Positions 17,442-28,461 of a DNA stretch of 59,440 nucleotides are shown piece after piece. A program made the translations under genes and the position numbers. The notes beneath the pieces are model-generated. The model was given only the letters and a program-made list of their open reading frames with translations, searched no databases and was not told the DNA's origin. Location: NCBI GenBank assembly GCA_011523385.1, contig WTGX01000003.1, forward strand, positions 1-59,440, written 5' to 3'. This DNA is from Nitrospira sp. (lineage in GTDB: Bacteria > Nitrospirota > Nitrospiria > Nitrospirales > UBA8639). Position 1 is the first letter of the stretch, and each line of letters starts with the position of its first letter.

Positions 17442-18134
17442 GTGGGCAAGCAATTACGAAATTCCACAGCAAAAGTCGAAACCAAACTGTACGGGCTCCG
17501 GGAGGCCAGTGAATTGGTCAGGCAGGCTGCGTATGCCAAGTTTAATGAGACCGTGGAATTGGCCATTCGCTTGGGCGTCGATCCCAAACGTGCGGATCAA
17601 ATGGTGCGCGGCACCACGGTGTTGCCTCACGGTACCGGGAAAAAGGTCAGGATCCTGGTGTTTGCCAAAGGGGAAAAAGAGCAAGAGGCGCGGGAAGCAG
17701 GCGCCGATATCGTGGGCGCCGATGACTTGTTGGAAAAAATTCAAGGGGGCTGGTTGGAGTTTGATCAGGCTATCGCCACCCCGGACTTGATGTCTTCGGT
17801 GGGAAAATTGGGAAAAGTGTTGGGGCCGCGTGGTTTGATGCCCAATCCCAAGACGGGCACCGTGACGTTTGAGGTCGGGAAGGCGATCCAGGAAATCCGG
17901 AAGGGTCGCGTCGAGTACAAGGTGGATAAGGCCGGGAACGTCCACGTGCCTATCGGCAAAGTCTCGTTTGACGCCTCGCAAATCACCGAGAACGCCCATG
18001 CGGTCTTTTCGTCGGTGGTGAAGGCCAAGCCTTCTTCGAGCAAGGGCAAATATCTTAAAGGTGCAACCATGTCGAGCACCATGGGGCCGGGCGTTCCTTT
18101 GGAATGCACGACTCTGGGGCGACACGTCGAATAG
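17442..18134 (+). CDS. rplA: 50S ribosomal protein L1
   Basis: The protein has 230 residues from a GTG start, with GGGAGGGAG upstream. Conserved L1 blocks are present, including [14 protein letters not shown] near 125-140 and the C-terminal TMGPGVPL. L1 binds 23S helix 76 at the E site and, in other bacteria, represses its own L11-L1 mRNA. The unusual spacer before it would be the place to look for altered control. Confidence 0.97.
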   Translation: MGKQLRNSTAKVETKLYGLREASELVRQAAYAKFNETVELAIRLGVDPKRADQMVRGTTVLPHGTGKKVRILVFAKGEKEQEAREAGADIVGADDLLEKIQGGWLEFDQAIATPDLMSSVGKLGKVLGPRGLMPNPKTGTVTFEVGKAIQEIRKGRVEYKVDKAGNVHVPIGKVSFDASQITENAHAVFSSVVKAKPSSSKGKYLKGATMSSTMGPGVPLECTTLGRHVE

Positions 18135-18158
18135 CCGTGGTGTGAAAAGGAGCCGGGC

Positions 18159-19091
18159 ATGAAAAAGGAACAGAAATCGGCGGTGGTTTCCGATTTGCAC
18201 GAGAAATTCGCCAGGGCCCGGTTGGCCGTGGTGACGGAATGCGGAGGCATGCCGGTGAACCAGGTGACCGCGTTGCGCCATCAGCTTCGCGGCGCGCAGG
18301 CGGAACTGAAGGTCGTGAAGAATTCCCTGGCTGTCAGGGCTGCGGAAGGCACGTCGCTCTTGCCCGTCGCGTCGTTGTTTAAGGGGCAGGTCGCGGTGGT
18401 CATCGGCTACGATGATCCGGTGCTGCCCGCCAAGATTCTTCGGGATTTCATCAAGCACGAAAAATGTGACGAGAAGATCCTCTGGCGAGGGGGCGTGATC
18501 GAAGGAAAAACGCTTGACCCCGCCCAACTCATCGCAACGGCTGATTTGCCTTCCAAAGAGGTTCTGCTGTCGATGCTCTTGTCGGCGATGCAAGGGCCTC
18601 TTCGGGGAATGGCGGGAGTCCTTCAGGGAATTTTACGAGGATTTGCGGCTGTGCTGCTGGCGATCCAAGACAAAAAGAAAGGAGAAGGGGAAATGGCTGC
18701 AACGGAGGCGAAGCTTTCAAAGGAAGACATTCTGGGTGCCGTTGAAAGCATGACGGTGTTGGAGTTGTCCGAATTGGTCAAGGGATTCGAGGAAAAGTTC
18801 GGCGTGACGGCGGCGGCGCCGGTGGCCGTGGCTGCGCCGGCCGCGGGGGACGCGGGGGCTCAGGCCGCCGAAGAGAAAGACGCCTTTGACGTGGTGTTGG
18901 CCAGTGCGCCGGCCGATAAGAAAATTCAGGTCATCAAGGTGGTGCGCGAGATCACCGGGCTCGGGTTGAAAGAAGCCAAGGATCTGGTGGAAGGGGCGCC
19001 CAAGCCGGTCAAAGAAGGGGCGGCCAAGGACGAGGCGGAAACGATCAAGAAGAAGCTCACCGACGTGGGCGCCACGGTTGAAGTCAAGTAG
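18159..19091 (+). CDS. rplJ-rplL: 50S ribosomal protein L10 fused in frame to L7/L12
   Basis: This is one 310-residue open frame. Residues 1-178 are a complete L10: the rRNA-binding domain with [13 protein letters not shown] and [10 protein letters not shown], then the C-terminal helices that bind L12. No stop codon occurs before the ATG of L12 (18693). The join reads [11 protein letters not shown] then [10 protein letters not shown], and residues 179-310 are a complete L7/L12. Any ribosome that starts at 18159 should therefore make a fusion. An ideal internal site (AAGGAG at 18679-18684, 8 nt before ATG 18693) should also produce free L12. Normally the two are separate proteins in a 1:4 or 1:6 stalk. 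A sequencing error at a lost stop remains possible, but both halves are intact and in the same frame. Confidence 0.8.
   Translation: MKKEQKSAVVSDLHEKFARARLAVVTECGGMPVNQVTALRHQLRGAQAELKVVKNSLAVRAAEGTSLLPVASLFKGQVAVVIGYDDPVLPAKILRDFIKHEKCDEKILWRGGVIEGKTLDPAQLIATADLPSKEVLLSMLLSAMQGPLRGMAGVLQGILRGFAAVLLAIQDKKKGEGEMAATEAKLSKEDILGAVESMTVLELSELVKGFEEKFGVTAAAPVAVAAPAAGDAGAQAAEEKDAFDVVLASAPADKKIQVIKVVREITGLGLKEAKDLVEGAPKPVKEGAAKDEAETIKKKLTDVGATVEVK
18693..19091 (+). CDS. rplL: 50S ribosomal protein L7/L12 (internal start)
   Basis: 132 residues. The N-terminal dimerisation helices ([22 protein letters not shown]), an Ala-rich hinge (about 40-60) and the C-terminal factor-binding domain ending [14 protein letters not shown] are all complete. 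The perfect AAGGAG site at 8-nt spacing implies independent initiation and a high yield, as expected for the multicopy stalk protein. It is in the same frame as the upstream L10 with no stop between them. Confidence 0.9.
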   Translation: MAATEAKLSKEDILGAVESMTVLELSELVKGFEEKFGVTAAAPVAVAAPAAGDAGAQAAEEKDAFDVVLASAPADKKIQVIKVVREITGLGLKEAKDLVEGAPKPVKEGAAKDEAETIKKKLTDVGATVEVK

Positions 19092-19167
19092 GAGGCAAGG
19101 GTTGCTGCGGGATCCGGTTGATCGGGAAGGGTTGTTTACACAAGCCTAGATACAGAAGGAGCCGACT

Positions 19168-22100
19168 ATGTCTCAACTTCCATTGCCGGGAATTATCAAG
19201 CGTACTGATTTTTCGAAAATTCAGTCCACGATTGACATTCCGGACCTCGTCGAAGTGCAGAAACGTTCGTACGAGGGGTTTTTGCAAAAAGAGACCGACT
19301 CTGAGCGTCGTGCGGAAAAAGGGCTGCAAGCCGCCCTCAAGAGCGTCTTTCCCATTGCAGACTTCAACAGTTCGGCCATTCTTGAATTTTCCAGTTATTC
19401 GTTGGGTACGCCCAAGTACGATATGCGCGAATGTCTGGAACAGGGCATGACCTTTGCCGCCCCCCTGAAGTTGCGCATTCGTCTGGTGGTCTTTGATCCG
19501 CAGGAAAAAGGGGTGAAGAACAGCAAGGTCCTCGACGTGCGGGAGCAGGAAGTGTACGTAGGCGAACTGCCCCTGATGACGGACCGGGGCACCTTTATCA
19601 TTAACGGCACGGAGCGGGTTGTGGTGAGCCAGTTGCATCGCTCTCCCGGCGCCTCGTTCAGCCATGATAAGGGTCGTACCCATTCCAGCGGAAAGGTATT
19701 GTTTTCCGGGCGCATCATTCCCTACCGCGGGTCCTGGTTGGATTTCGAGTTTGACGCCCGCGATATTTTGTACGTTCGCATCGATCGCCGGCGCAAGATG
19801 CCGGCCACGATCCTTTTGAAGGCGTTCGGGTTGTCAACGGACGACGTGCTTAAGATGTATTACCCCATCGAGGAAATCCGGGTTACGGATGGAAAGCTGA
19901 TGCGCAAGTTGGACCCCGACCTGCATGCCGGCTTGCGTTCGTCAATCGAAGTCCTCGAGAAGGGCGGCAAGGATCCGATCGTTCGGGAAGGCACGCGGCT
20001 CAACAAATCGTTGATGGCGAAAGTGCGAGCCGCCGGGGTGAAAGAGATCCCCGTGAAACCGGAAGAATTGGTTGGACGAGTGGTGTTGACGGAAATCATG
20101 GATTCGGAAAAAGGGGAGGCGTTGGTTGAAAAAAATCAACGGCTGACCTTGCCCATGCTTGAACGGCTGCTCGAGCTGAAGCCGTCGAGTTTCAAGGTGA
20201 TTTATCTGGACAACGTGACGGCCACGCCGATCATTCTGGATACCTTGGAAGCTGAACGGACGACGTCTCAAAAAGAGGCCTGGGTGGAAATCTACAAGCG
20301 CCTGCGGCCCGGAGAAATGCCGTCCGTGGATTCGGCCAAGCTCTTGTTTGAGAATTTGTTCGTCAACCCGAAGCGTTATGATCTGTCTCCGGTCGGCCGG
20401 CTCAAGATGAACAACCGGTTTTCGTTGGATCTTCCCCTCACCCAGCGGGTCCTCACTGCGCAGGACGTGGTGGAAGTGGTCCGCTGCCTCGTTGAATTGA
20501 AAATGGGCAAAGGCGACGTGGACGACATCGATCATTTGGGGAATCGCCGGGTGCGGACGGTCGGCGAGTTGCTTGAGAACCAGATCCGTTTGGGATTGGC
20601 GCGAATGGAGCGCAGCATCAAGGAGCGGATGAACCTGCTCGATATGGAAACGGTGTTGCCGCACGACTTGATTAACGCCAAACCCATCGTGGCCGCCATC
20701 AAGGAATTTTTTGCCGGCAGCCAGTTGTCGCAGTTCATGGATCAAACGAACCCATTAGCCGAAATCACCCATAAACGCCGGTTGTCCGCGTTGGGGCCCG
20801 GCGGGTTGACGCGTGAGCGCGCGGGATTTGAAGTCCGCGACGTCCATCCCTCGCACTATAGCCGCATTTGTCCCATCGAAACGCCTGAAGGGCCGAATAT
20901 CGGGCTTATCACCTCGTTGGCCACCTACGCGCGCATTAACGAATTCGGCTTTATTGAAGCCCCGTTTCGAAAAGTCCAAAAAGGACGTGTCCTGCGTGAC
21001 GTGGAATTTCTTTCGCCGTTGGAAGGCGAGCGGTACATCATTGCGCAAGCCAATTCCCGGGTGGATTCGGCCGGTCGCCTGATATCCGATTCGGTGACGG
21101 CGCGGTCCGAGGGAGAGTTCATTGCCACGACGCAGGATCGCATCGATTACATGGACGTGTCTCCGAAGCAAGTGGTCAGCGTCGCCACCGCGTTGATTCC
21201 CTTTCTCGAACACGACGATGCCAACCGTGCGTTAATGGGCTCGAACATGCAACGTCAGGCCGTCCCGCTCGTGCAGAGTGAGGCGCCGTTGGTCGGAACC
21301 GGCATGGAAGCCGTGGTGGCCCGTGATTCCGGCTACGTCGAACAGGCCAGACGGGACGGGGTCGTGGAAAGCGTGGATGCCCGTCGCATCGTTGTCCGAA
21401 CCGAACCCGGCAAGGCGGACGAAGGCAAAAGGAAAACCGGACGTTTTTGGGATACGTATGACCTGGTGAAGTTCCAACGCACCAACCAGAACACGTGCGT
21501 GACTCAAACTCCCATTGTGAAGGTCGGCCAGCAGGTCAAGAAAGGGCAGGTGTTGGCGGATGGTCCGGCGATTGACCGGGGGGAGTTGGCATTGGGAAAG
21601 AACATCCTGGTCGGGTTCATGCCGTGGGGCGGCTACAACTTCGAGGACGCGATCCTGTTAAGCGAGCGACTGGTGCGCGAAGATACCTTCACGTCCATCC
21701 ACATCGAAGAGTTTGAGGTCGAAGCCCGTGATACCAAATTGGGGAAGGAGGAAATTACCCGCGACATTCCCAATCTGGGCGAAGAGGCCCTGAGAAACCT
21801 GGATGAAAGCGGAATCGTTCGCATCGGGGCCGAAGTCAAGGCCGGGGACATCCTGGTCGGCAAAGTGACGCCCAAGGGTGAAACGCAACTGACTCCGGAA
21901 GAAAAGCTGCTGCGCGCGATCTTCGGCGAAAAAGCCGGAGACGTGAAAGATACGTCCCTCCAGGTTCCTCCGGGAATCGAGGGAATCGTGGTCGACGTCA
22001 AGATTTTTTCCAGAAAAGGCATCGATAAGGATGAACGTTCGAAGAACATCGAATCCCAGGATCGCGTGAAAATCGAACGGAACTATCAGGATGAACTCCA

Positions 22101-23139
22101 CATCATTGAGGATGAACGGAACAAAAAGATTCGGCGGCTGTTGCTCGGACAGGTGGTGGGTCGTGACTTGATGGATCCCGAAAACGGCGAAGTCATTTTG
22201 AAGAAAAAATGGAAAATCACGTCTGACGTCTTGCGGAGACTGCCCGATGACGACGTGCGGCGCGTCATCCTGGGGGATCCTGAAGAACAACGAAAGCTCG
22301 AAGAGATTGAACTGGCGGCGAAGGATCAAATCGAGAACCTGCAAACCTTTTATGACGAGAAGGTCGGACGACTCCGCCGCGGTGACGAGTTGCCGCCGGG
22401 CGTCATCAAGTTGGTGAAGGTCTATCTTGCCATCAAGCGGAAAATTTCCGTCGGGGACAAGATGGCCGGACGTCATGGAAACAAGGGCGTGGTGTCCCGG
22501 ATCCTTCCCGAAGAGGATATGCCGTACCTGCCGGACGGCACCCCGATCGAAATCGTGCTGAATCCGCTTGGGGTTCCGTCACGGATGAACGTCGGGCAGA
22601 TTTTGGAAACGCATCTCGGTTGGACCGCCAAGGCCTTGGGGATGTACGCCGCGAGTCCCGTGTTCGACGGAGCCACGGAGGCGGAGATCAAGGAATTGTT
22701 GAAGAAGGCGGGTTTGCCGGAGGATGGTCGATCGGTCGTCTTTGACGGGCGGACCGGAGACCCGTTCAAGAGTCCGGTGACGGTCGGTTACGTCTATATG
22801 ATGAAGTTGCACCACTTGGTGGATGATAAGATCCACGCCAGGTCCATTGGCCCATATTCTTTGGTGACGCAACAACCCCTGGGCGGCAAGGCCCAATTCG
22901 GGGGACAGCGGTTGGGCGAAATGGAAGTCTGGGCCCTCCAGGCGTATGGTGCGGCTTCCACGCTTCAGGAATTTTTAACCGTGAAGTCCGATGACGTTCC
23001 GGGACGGTCGAGAATGTATGAAGCGATCGTTAAGGGTGAAAATTTCCTGGAGCCGGGCTTGCCGGAGTCGTTTAACGTGTTGGTGAAAGAATTGCAAAGC
23101 CTGGGGTTGGACGTCGAATTGATGAAGTCCGCCGAGTAA
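19168..23139 (+). CDS. rpoB: RNA polymerase beta subunit
   Basis: The protein has 1323 residues. The rifampicin region (about 525-560) keeps the usual sensitive-type residues in [19 protein letters not shown] and [10 protein letters not shown]. The C-terminal catalytic block with [11 protein letters not shown] lies near residue 1100. Together with rpoC it forms the catalytic core. It is preceded by AGAAGGAG at a good distance and follows rplL after 76 nt, the conserved L12-beta order. Confidence 0.98.
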   Translation: MSQLPLPGIIKRTDFSKIQSTIDIPDLVEVQKRSYEGFLQKETDSERRAEKGLQAALKSVFPIADFNSSAILEFSSYSLGTPKYDMRECLEQGMTFAAPLKLRIRLVVFDPQEKGVKNSKVLDVREQEVYVGELPLMTDRGTFIINGTERVVVSQLHRSPGASFSHDKGRTHSSGKVLFSGRIIPYRGSWLDFEFDARDILYVRIDRRRKMPATILLKAFGLSTDDVLKMYYPIEEIRVTDGKLMRKLDPDLHAGLRSSIEVLEKGGKDPIVREGTRLNKSLMAKVRAAGVKEIPVKPEELVGRVVLTEIMDSEKGEALVEKNQRLTLPMLERLLELKPSSFKVIYLDNVTATPIILDTLEAERTTSQKEAWVEIYKRLRPGEMPSVDSAKLLFENLFVNPKRYDLSPVGRLKMNNRFSLDLPLTQRVLTAQDVVEVVRCLVELKMGKGDVDDIDHLGNRRVRTVGELLENQIRLGLARMERSIKERMNLLDMETVLPHDLINAKPIVAAIKEFFAGSQLSQFMDQTNPLAEITHKRRLSALGPGGLTRERAGFEVRDVHPSHYSRICPIETPEGPNIGLITSLATYARINEFGFIEAPFRKVQKGRVLRDVEFLSPLEGERYIIAQANSRVDSAGRLISDSVTARSEGEFIATTQDRIDYMDVSPKQVVSVATALIPFLEHDDANRALMGSNMQRQAVPLVQSEAPLVGTGMEAVVARDSGYVEQARRDGVVESVDARRIVVRTEPGKADEGKRKTGRFWDTYDLVKFQRTNQNTCVTQTPIVKVGQQVKKGQVLADGPAIDRGELALGKNILVGFMPWGGYNFEDAILLSERLVREDTFTSIHIEEFEVEARDTKLGKEEITRDIPNLGEEALRNLDESGIVRIGAEVKAGDILVGKVTPKGETQLTPEEKLLRAIFGEKAGDVKDTSLQVPPGIEGIVVDVKIFSRKGIDKDERSKNIESQDRVKIERNYQDELHIIEDERNKKIRRLLLGQVVGRDLMDPENGEVILKKKWKITSDVLRRLPDDDVRRVILGDPEEQRKLEEIELAAKDQIENLQTFYDEKVGRLRRGDELPPGVIKLVKVYLAIKRKISVGDKMAGRHGNKGVVSRILPEEDMPYLPDGTPIEIVLNPLGVPSRMNVGQILETHLGWTAKALGMYAASPVFDGATEAEIKELLKKAGLPEDGRSVVFDGRTGDPFKSPVTVGYVYMMKLHHLVDDKIHARSIGPYSLVTQQPLGGKAQFGGQRLGEMEVWALQAYGAASTLQEFLTVKSDDVPGRSRMYEAIVKGENFLEPGLPESFNVLVKELQSLGLDVELMKSAE

Positions 23140-23185
23140 TTCCCACTTCGAGAATTTCTCAGTTTCTGAAAAGGAGGGTAGAGCC

Positions 23186-26100
23186 TTGGAAAGCGTCTAT
23201 GCTCTGTTTGAAAGGCCGCGCGATGCCATGTCTTTCGACGGCATGTGCATTCGGATCGCGTCGCCCGAGAAAATTCGTTCGTGGTCGTACGGGGAAGTCA
23301 AAAAACCGGAAACCATCAACTACCGGTCGTTCAAGCCGGAAAAAGATGGCCTGTTTTGTGCGAAGATTTTCGGCCCGACCAAGGATTGGGAGTGTAACTG
23401 CGGAAAATACAAACGCATGAAGCATCGCGGGATCGTCTGTGATAAATGCGGGGTCGAAGTCATTCAGTCGAAGGTGCGGCGTGAGCGCATGGGGCACATC
23501 GAATTGGCCGCACCCGTGGCTCATATCTGGTTCCTGAAAGGGGTGCCGAGTCGCATTGGGATCCTGCTGGACATGAGCCTCAAGCAATTGGAGAAGATTC
23601 TCTATTTTGAGGCGTACGTCGTCCTCGATCCCCAGGACACCCCGCTGAAGGAAAAAGAGTTGCTCACGGAAGAGCGATACCGTGAATGCGTGGATCTGTA
23701 CGGGCCGCAAAGTTTTCGCGTGGGTATCGGGGCAGAAGCCATTCGTGAATTGCTGAGGCAGGTTGACATCGAAACCCTGTGGGCCGAGCGCCACGAAAAG
23801 GTGAAGGCCACGACCTCCGCGGCCCTGCACAAGAAGATCACGAAACGCCTGAAGGTCATTGAGGCCTTTTACAAGTCGGGCAATCGGCCGGAATGGATGA
23901 TTCTGGACGTCATCCCGGTGCTCCCGCCTGAACTGAGACCGTTGGTGCCGTTGGACGGCGGGCGGTTTGCCACGTCTGATCTGAATGACCTGTATCGACG
24001 GGTGATCAATCGCAACAACCGGTTGAAGCGGTTGGTTGAGTTGAAGGCTCCCGGTGTGATTGTTCGCAACGAAAAGAGAATGTTGCAGGAAGCCGTGGAC
24101 GCGTTGTTTGACAACGGACGACGCGGCCGGACGATTCGCGGGGCCAACAAACGGCCGTTGAAATCTCTCAGCGACATGCTCAAGGGCAAGCAGGGCCGGT
24201 TTCGACAGAATCTCCTGGGGAAACGGGTTGACTACTCGGGCCGGTCGGTGATTGTGGTGGGGCCCGAATTGAAATTGAATCAATGCGGGTTGCCCAAGAA
24301 AATGGCGTTGGAATTGTTCAAGCCGTTTATCTTCCACAAGTTGGAAGAGCGCGGTGCGGCCACTACCATTAAGAGCGCGAAACGGCTCGTCGAAAAGGAG
24401 CGCCCGGAAGTATGGGACGTGTTGGATGAGGTGATCCGGGAACACCCCGTGATTTTGAACCGGGCGCCGACGCTCCATCGGCTGGGCATGCAGGCGTTTG
24501 ACCCCGTCCTGGTCGAAGGCAAGGCCATTCGGTTGCATCCGTTGGTCTGCGCAGCCTTCAACGCGGACTTCGACGGCGACCAGATGGCGGTGCACGTTCC
24601 CTTGTCGGTCGAGGCCCAGATCGAAGCCCGCGTCCTGATCATGTCCATCAATAACGTGTTGTCGCCGGCGAACGGTCGCCCGCTTGCCATTCCCTCCCAG
24701 GACATGGTGTTGGGTTGTTATTGGTTGACCCAGGAGCGACCGGGTGCGGTGGGTGAAGGAAAAGTGTTGTATTCTCCCGAAGAAGTGCGCATCGCCTATG
24801 ACGCCGGTGAACTGGACGAACAGGCCAAGGTCAAGGTGCGGGTCGATGGCGCTCTGGTCGAAACGACCGTCGGACGCGTGCTATTCGGGGAAATCCTGCC
24901 TCCTTCCATCGGGTTTACGCACGTCAATCAGGTGATGACCAAGAAAGAAATGACCAGGCTGATCGACGCGGTGTATCGTGAAGTCGGGCTTCACGATACG
25001 GTCAAGATGCTCGATAAACTCAAGAATCTGGGCTTCTATTATGCCACGAAGGCCGGGGTCTCCCTGTGTATTGACAACATGCACATCCCGACCAAGAAGG
25101 AAGTCCTGCTTGGTAAGGCGCAGAAGGACGTTTCCGAGGTCGAGCGGCAGTACAGTGAAGGGCTGATCACAAATGGCGAGCGTTACAACAAGGTCATTGA
25201 TATCTGGGCTCACGTGAGTGAACAGGTTGCGAACGAGATGATGAAAGAAATCAAGGCCGGCGGCGGGCAAGGGCCCGAAGATACCTTGAACCCCATTTAT
25301 ATGATGGCTGATTCCGGCGCGCGCGGGAGTTCACAGCAGATCCGACAGTTGGGCGGTATGCGGGGTTTGATGGCGAAGCCCTCCGGTGAAATTATCGAAA
25401 CGCCCATCACCGCCAATTTCAGGGAAGGCCTCACCGTGCTTCAGTACTTTATCTCGACGCACGGGGCGAGAAAGGGGCTGGCGGACACGGCACTCAAAAC
25501 CGCCAACTCCGGGTACCTGACGAGACGGCTGGTGGATATTTCTCAAGACGTCATCGTGAGCGAAGAGGATTGCAGGACGGCCGATGGAATCGACGTGTCC
25601 GCCCTGGTCGAAGGCGGAGAGGTCATTCAACCTATTGAAGAACGAATTTTGGGTCGTATTGTGGCGGAAGACATTCTTGATCCGTTGACCGGTGACGTGG
25701 TGGTGGCCGGGAATGATGAACTGGATGAAGCGCGCGTCAAGGCCGTGGTCGAAGCCGGTATCGGGCACGTCCGTATCCGGTCGGTACTGACTTGTCAGGC
25801 CCGGTGGGGTGTCTGCGTGAAGTGTTACGGCCGGGATTTGGCCAGGGGGAAGTTGGTCGAATTGGGTGAACCCGTGGGGGTGATCGCCGCGCAGTCCATC
25901 GGCGAGCCCGGTACGCAGTTGACCATGCGGACCTTCCACATCGGGGGAACGGCCAGTAAAGTCGTGGAACAAAGCGTGGTCGAGTCCCGGCACGACGGGG
26001 TCTTGAAATACCTCAGTTTCGATGCCAAGAAAAATGCCGATTTTCACAATCGCCACATGGCGGTGCAGAACAAACAGGGCGAATGGGTGGTCATGAATCG

Positions 26101-27355
26101 CAACGCGAAGATTGCGGTTTATGACGACTCCGGGCGAGAGCGGGAAAAGTACCCGGTTGTCTACGGGGCGAAAATCATCGTGAAAGACGGCGGCCGGGTG
26201 ACGGTTGGGCAGAAACTTGTGGAATGGGATCCCTACTCGTTGACCATTCTGACGGAAGTGGGCGGGAAAATTGCCTATGGCGACATCTCCGAAGGCGTGA
26301 CCATGAAGGAAGAGGTCGATGAAATCACCGGCTTGTCCCGGAAGGTGGTCATCGAGCAGGCCGGCACGAACCTGCGTCCTCGCGTTTCCATCAAAGACGA
26401 CGGGAACAAGACCGCGAAATTACCCGGTTCGGGTGCGCCGGCTCGCTATCTCCTTCCCGTGGGCGCGCATATTTTTGTGGAAAAAGGCGGAATCGTGCAT
26501 CCCGGAGACGTGTTGGCGAAAATCCCTCGAGAAACCACGAAGACCAAAGACATTACGGGAGGCTTGCCCAGGGTGGCGGAGCTGTTTGAGGCGAGGAAGC
26601 CCAAGGAGCAAGCGGTGATCAGTGAAATCGATGGCGAGGTCTCCTTTGGCGGGTTCGTCAAGGGGATGCGAAAGATTGTCGTTGATAACAAGATGGGAGA
26701 CGTGAAGGAGTACTTTATTCCTCGAGGCAAGCACGTCAACGTGCATGAAGGAGATTGGGTGCGTGCCGGTGAACCGCTCATGGATGGGTCGGCGAATCCT
26801 CATGATATTCTGAACGTGTTGGGGCCGCGAGAGTTGCAACGATACCTGGTCAATCAGGTTCAAGAAGTGTATCGCTTGCAAGGGGTCTCGATTAATGACA
26901 AGCACATTGAAATTATTGCCAGGCAAATGTTGAAGAAGATCCGCATCGAAGATCCCGGCGATACGAACTTTTTGCCGGGCACCCAGGTCGGGAAATTTGC
27001 GTTCACCGATGAAAACCAGCGGGTGCTTGCCGAAAAGGGGAAGCCGGCGATTGGAAAACCTGTGTTGCTGGGGATTACCAAGGCATCACTGAATACGGAC
27101 AGCTTCATCTCCGGAGCCTCCTTCCAGGAGACGACCCGGGTTCTCACCGAAGCCGCCATCAATGGCCGGGTTGATGATTTGCGGGGGCTCAAGGAAAACG
27201 TCATCGTGGGTCGCCTGATCCCGGCAGGAACGGGGTTCTCTCACTACAGGGAAACCTTCGTGCCCGCTCCTGAAGAGAAGGTCGTCGAGGGTGACGGGGC
27301 CACTGGCTTGGCGATTCCCGAAGGTGAGGAGTTGCAAATGCAGTCCACCTCATAA
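23186..27355 (+). CDS. rpoC: RNA polymerase beta' subunit
   Basis: The protein has 1389 residues. The N-terminal zinc site is CNC (71, 73) plus CDKC (86, 89). The catalytic [12 protein letters not shown] lies at about 459-470. The second zinc site with [11 protein letters not shown] lies near 869. Translation starts at TTG, chosen because AAGGAGGG (23171-23178) is ideally placed and the protein begins with the expected ESVYALFE. It follows rpoB by 46 nt. A TTG start on such a gene may limit the yield relative to beta, but this is inference. Confidence 0.98.
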   Translation: MESVYALFERPRDAMSFDGMCIRIASPEKIRSWSYGEVKKPETINYRSFKPEKDGLFCAKIFGPTKDWECNCGKYKRMKHRGIVCDKCGVEVIQSKVRRERMGHIELAAPVAHIWFLKGVPSRIGILLDMSLKQLEKILYFEAYVVLDPQDTPLKEKELLTEERYRECVDLYGPQSFRVGIGAEAIRELLRQVDIETLWAERHEKVKATTSAALHKKITKRLKVIEAFYKSGNRPEWMILDVIPVLPPELRPLVPLDGGRFATSDLNDLYRRVINRNNRLKRLVELKAPGVIVRNEKRMLQEAVDALFDNGRRGRTIRGANKRPLKSLSDMLKGKQGRFRQNLLGKRVDYSGRSVIVVGPELKLNQCGLPKKMALELFKPFIFHKLEERGAATTIKSAKRLVEKERPEVWDVLDEVIREHPVILNRAPTLHRLGMQAFDPVLVEGKAIRLHPLVCAAFNADFDGDQMAVHVPLSVEAQIEARVLIMSINNVLSPANGRPLAIPSQDMVLGCYWLTQERPGAVGEGKVLYSPEEVRIAYDAGELDEQAKVKVRVDGALVETTVGRVLFGEILPPSIGFTHVNQVMTKKEMTRLIDAVYREVGLHDTVKMLDKLKNLGFYYATKAGVSLCIDNMHIPTKKEVLLGKAQKDVSEVERQYSEGLITNGERYNKVIDIWAHVSEQVANEMMKEIKAGGGQGPEDTLNPIYMMADSGARGSSQQIRQLGGMRGLMAKPSGEIIETPITANFREGLTVLQYFISTHGARKGLADTALKTANSGYLTRRLVDISQDVIVSEEDCRTADGIDVSALVEGGEVIQPIEERILGRIVAEDILDPLTGDVVVAGNDELDEARVKAVVEAGIGHVRIRSVLTCQARWGVCVKCYGRDLARGKLVELGEPVGVIAAQSIGEPGTQLTMRTFHIGGTASKVVEQSVVESRHDGVLKYLSFDAKKNADFHNRHMAVQNKQGEWVVMNRNAKIAVYDDSGREREKYPVVYGAKIIVKDGGRVTVGQKLVEWDPYSLTILTEVGGKIAYGDISEGVTMKEEVDEITGLSRKVVIEQAGTNLRPRVSIKDDGNKTAKLPGSGAPARYLLPVGAHIFVEKGGIVHPGDVLAKIPRETTKTKDITGGLPRVAELFEARKPKEQAVISEIDGEVSFGGFVKGMRKIVVDNKMGDVKEYFIPRGKHVNVHEGDWVRAGEPLMDGSANPHDILNVLGPRELQRYLVNQVQEVYRLQGVSINDKHIEIIARQMLKKIRIEDPGDTNFLPGTQVGKFAFTDENQRVLAEKGKPAIGKPVLLGITKASLNTDSFISGASFQETTRVLTEAAINGRVDDLRGLKENVIVGRLIPAGTGFSHYRETFVPAPEEKVVEGDGATGLAIPEGEELQMQSTS

Positions 27356-27370
27356 ATGAAGTGTTTTGTC

Positions 27371-27400
27371 TTGACACATAACGATGTGTCTCATTACAAT
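27371..27400 (+). promoter_or_regulatory. rpsL promoter with an overlapping perfect inverted repeat
   Basis: Consensus TTGACA (27371-27376), an 18-nt spacer and TACAAT (27395-27400). A perfect inverted repeat, GACACAT-AACG-ATGTGTC (27373-27390), begins inside the -35 box and fills most of the spacer. This looks like an operator where a dimeric regulator could block polymerase. The promoter would drive rpsL-rpsG-fusA-tuf2 and possibly the S10 cluster, separately from rpoBC. Confidence 0.7.
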
Positions 27401-27456
27401 CGAAAGGTTGTCCGAGAGAATCACATTTATAACGCCCTTGAAGGAAAAATCGGGAT

Positions 27457-27828
27457 ATGCCAACGGTGAATCAGCTTGTCAGAAAAGGTCGCAAGGCCCC
27501 CAAGGCCAAGAGCAAGAGCCCTGCCCTTAATCGATGCCCGCAACGGCGCGGCGTCTGTTTGCGCGTTTATACCACGACTCCGAAAAAGCCGAATTCCGCG
27601 TTGCGGAAAGTGGCTCGCGTGCGTTTGACCACGGGTGTCGAAGTGACGACCTACATTCCGGGCATGGGACATAATTTGCAGGAGCATTCCATTGTGCTCG
27701 TGCGGGGAGGTCGGGTGAAGGACTTGCCCGGCGTGCGTTATCACTTGGTCCGGGGCGCACTCGATGCGGTCGGGGTTGCTGACCGGAAACAGGGGCGCTC
27801 CAAGTACGGAGCGAAACGACCGAAGTAG
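27457..27828 (+). CDS. rpsL: 30S ribosomal protein S12
   Basis: The protein has 123 residues. It contains [17 protein letters not shown] and [14 protein letters not shown], with the lysines of both streptomycin-linked loops present (sensitive-type). It shapes the decoding centre. It starts the str-type unit and has AAGGA upstream. Confidence 0.98.
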   Translation: MPTVNQLVRKGRKAPKAKSKSPALNRCPQRRGVCLRVYTTTPKKPNSALRKVARVRLTTGVEVTTYIPGMGHNLQEHSIVLVRGGRVKDLPGVRYHLVRGALDAVGVADRKQGRSKYGAKRPK

Positions 27829-27830
27829 TA

Positions 27831-27856
27831 AACGGATTGATCGAACGGATTGATCG
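27831..27856. repeat. 13-bp tandem duplication between rpsL and rpsG
   Basis: AACGGATTGATCG occurs twice in tandem (27831-27843, 27844-27856), just after the rpsL stop. It resembles a small slippage duplication. It lies in the intercistronic region where S7 acts as a translational repressor in enterobacteria, but no matching structure is evident. Confidence 0.8.
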
Positions 27857-27877
27857 TAGAGAAAGTGTATTCGGAAT

Positions 27878-28348
27878 ATGTCTCGTAGTCGAAGTGCCGT
27901 CGTAAGAACTCCCGTGGGTGACGCCAAATACCGGGATGCCCTTGTGGGGAAATTTATTAATATTCTTATGACGAGAGGGAAAAAGAGTACGGCCCAGCGT
28001 GTGTGTTATCGGGCGTTCGACGTCATTCAACAGAAGACGGGGAGTGATCCTTTGAAGGTTTTTCATTCTGCGCTTGGCAACGTCAAGCCGATGGTGGAGG
28101 TGAAATCGAGACGGGTGGGAGGTGCGTCGTATCAGGTTCCCGTCGAGATCAGACCCGTTCGGCAAGTTGCCTTGGCCTTTCGATGGATTAAGCGCAGTGC
28201 CCAGTCTCGAACGGGAAAGAGTATGCAAGACAAGCTTGCCGCCGAGTTGCTTGATGCTGCCAATAATACCGGGGTTGCCGTCAAGAAACGCGATGAAACG
28301 CACAGGATGGCCGAAGCAAATCGTGCGTTTGCCCATTACCGTTGGTAG
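27878..28348 (+). CDS. rpsG: 30S ribosomal protein S7
   Basis: 156 residues. It begins MSRSRSAVVRTP and carries the conserved GGASYQVPVEIRP and the C-terminal AFAHYRW. S7 nucleates assembly of the 30S head. It follows rpsL by 49 nt. Confidence 0.98.
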   Translation: MSRSRSAVVRTPVGDAKYRDALVGKFINILMTRGKKSTAQRVCYRAFDVIQQKTGSDPLKVFHSALGNVKPMVEVKSRRVGGASYQVPVEIRPVRQVALAFRWIKRSAQSRTGKSMQDKLAAELLDAANNTGVAVKKRDETHRMAEANRAFAHYRW

Positions 28349-28388
28349 CTGTTTCTTGTTGCCGTAGTCGAATCACCCTCCACGCATA

Positions 28389-28430
28389 GGTTTTTTTAAA
28401 AACCGCTCCCGGATTGAGAGCATGGGAGCG
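28389..28430 (+). promoter_or_regulatory. Tandem hairpins between rpsG and fusA
   Basis: Two adjoining inverted repeats are present: GGTTTTT-TT-AAAAACC (28389-28404), and CGCTCCC (28404-28410) pairing with GGGAGCG (28424-28430) across 13 nt. They share one base and occupy part of the 113-nt gap before fusA. They may be an mRNA-processing or attenuation element; no T-run suitable for full termination follows the second stem. Confidence 0.4.
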
Positions 28431-28461
28431 TTGTGACAGTCTGATTGTGTTCGGAGAAACG

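Noticed and set aside
17264-17512. Short open frames within and after the palindromic element
   Set aside because: No ribosome binding site or recognisable family; they overlap rplA in another frame.
18660-18695. A frameshift in the A/G-rich stretch as the cause of the L10-L12 join
   Set aside because: L10 and L12 are already in the same frame. Shifting by one base in either direction gives no stop before the L12 start, so a simple indel does not restore separate genes; only a lost stop codon by substitution would.
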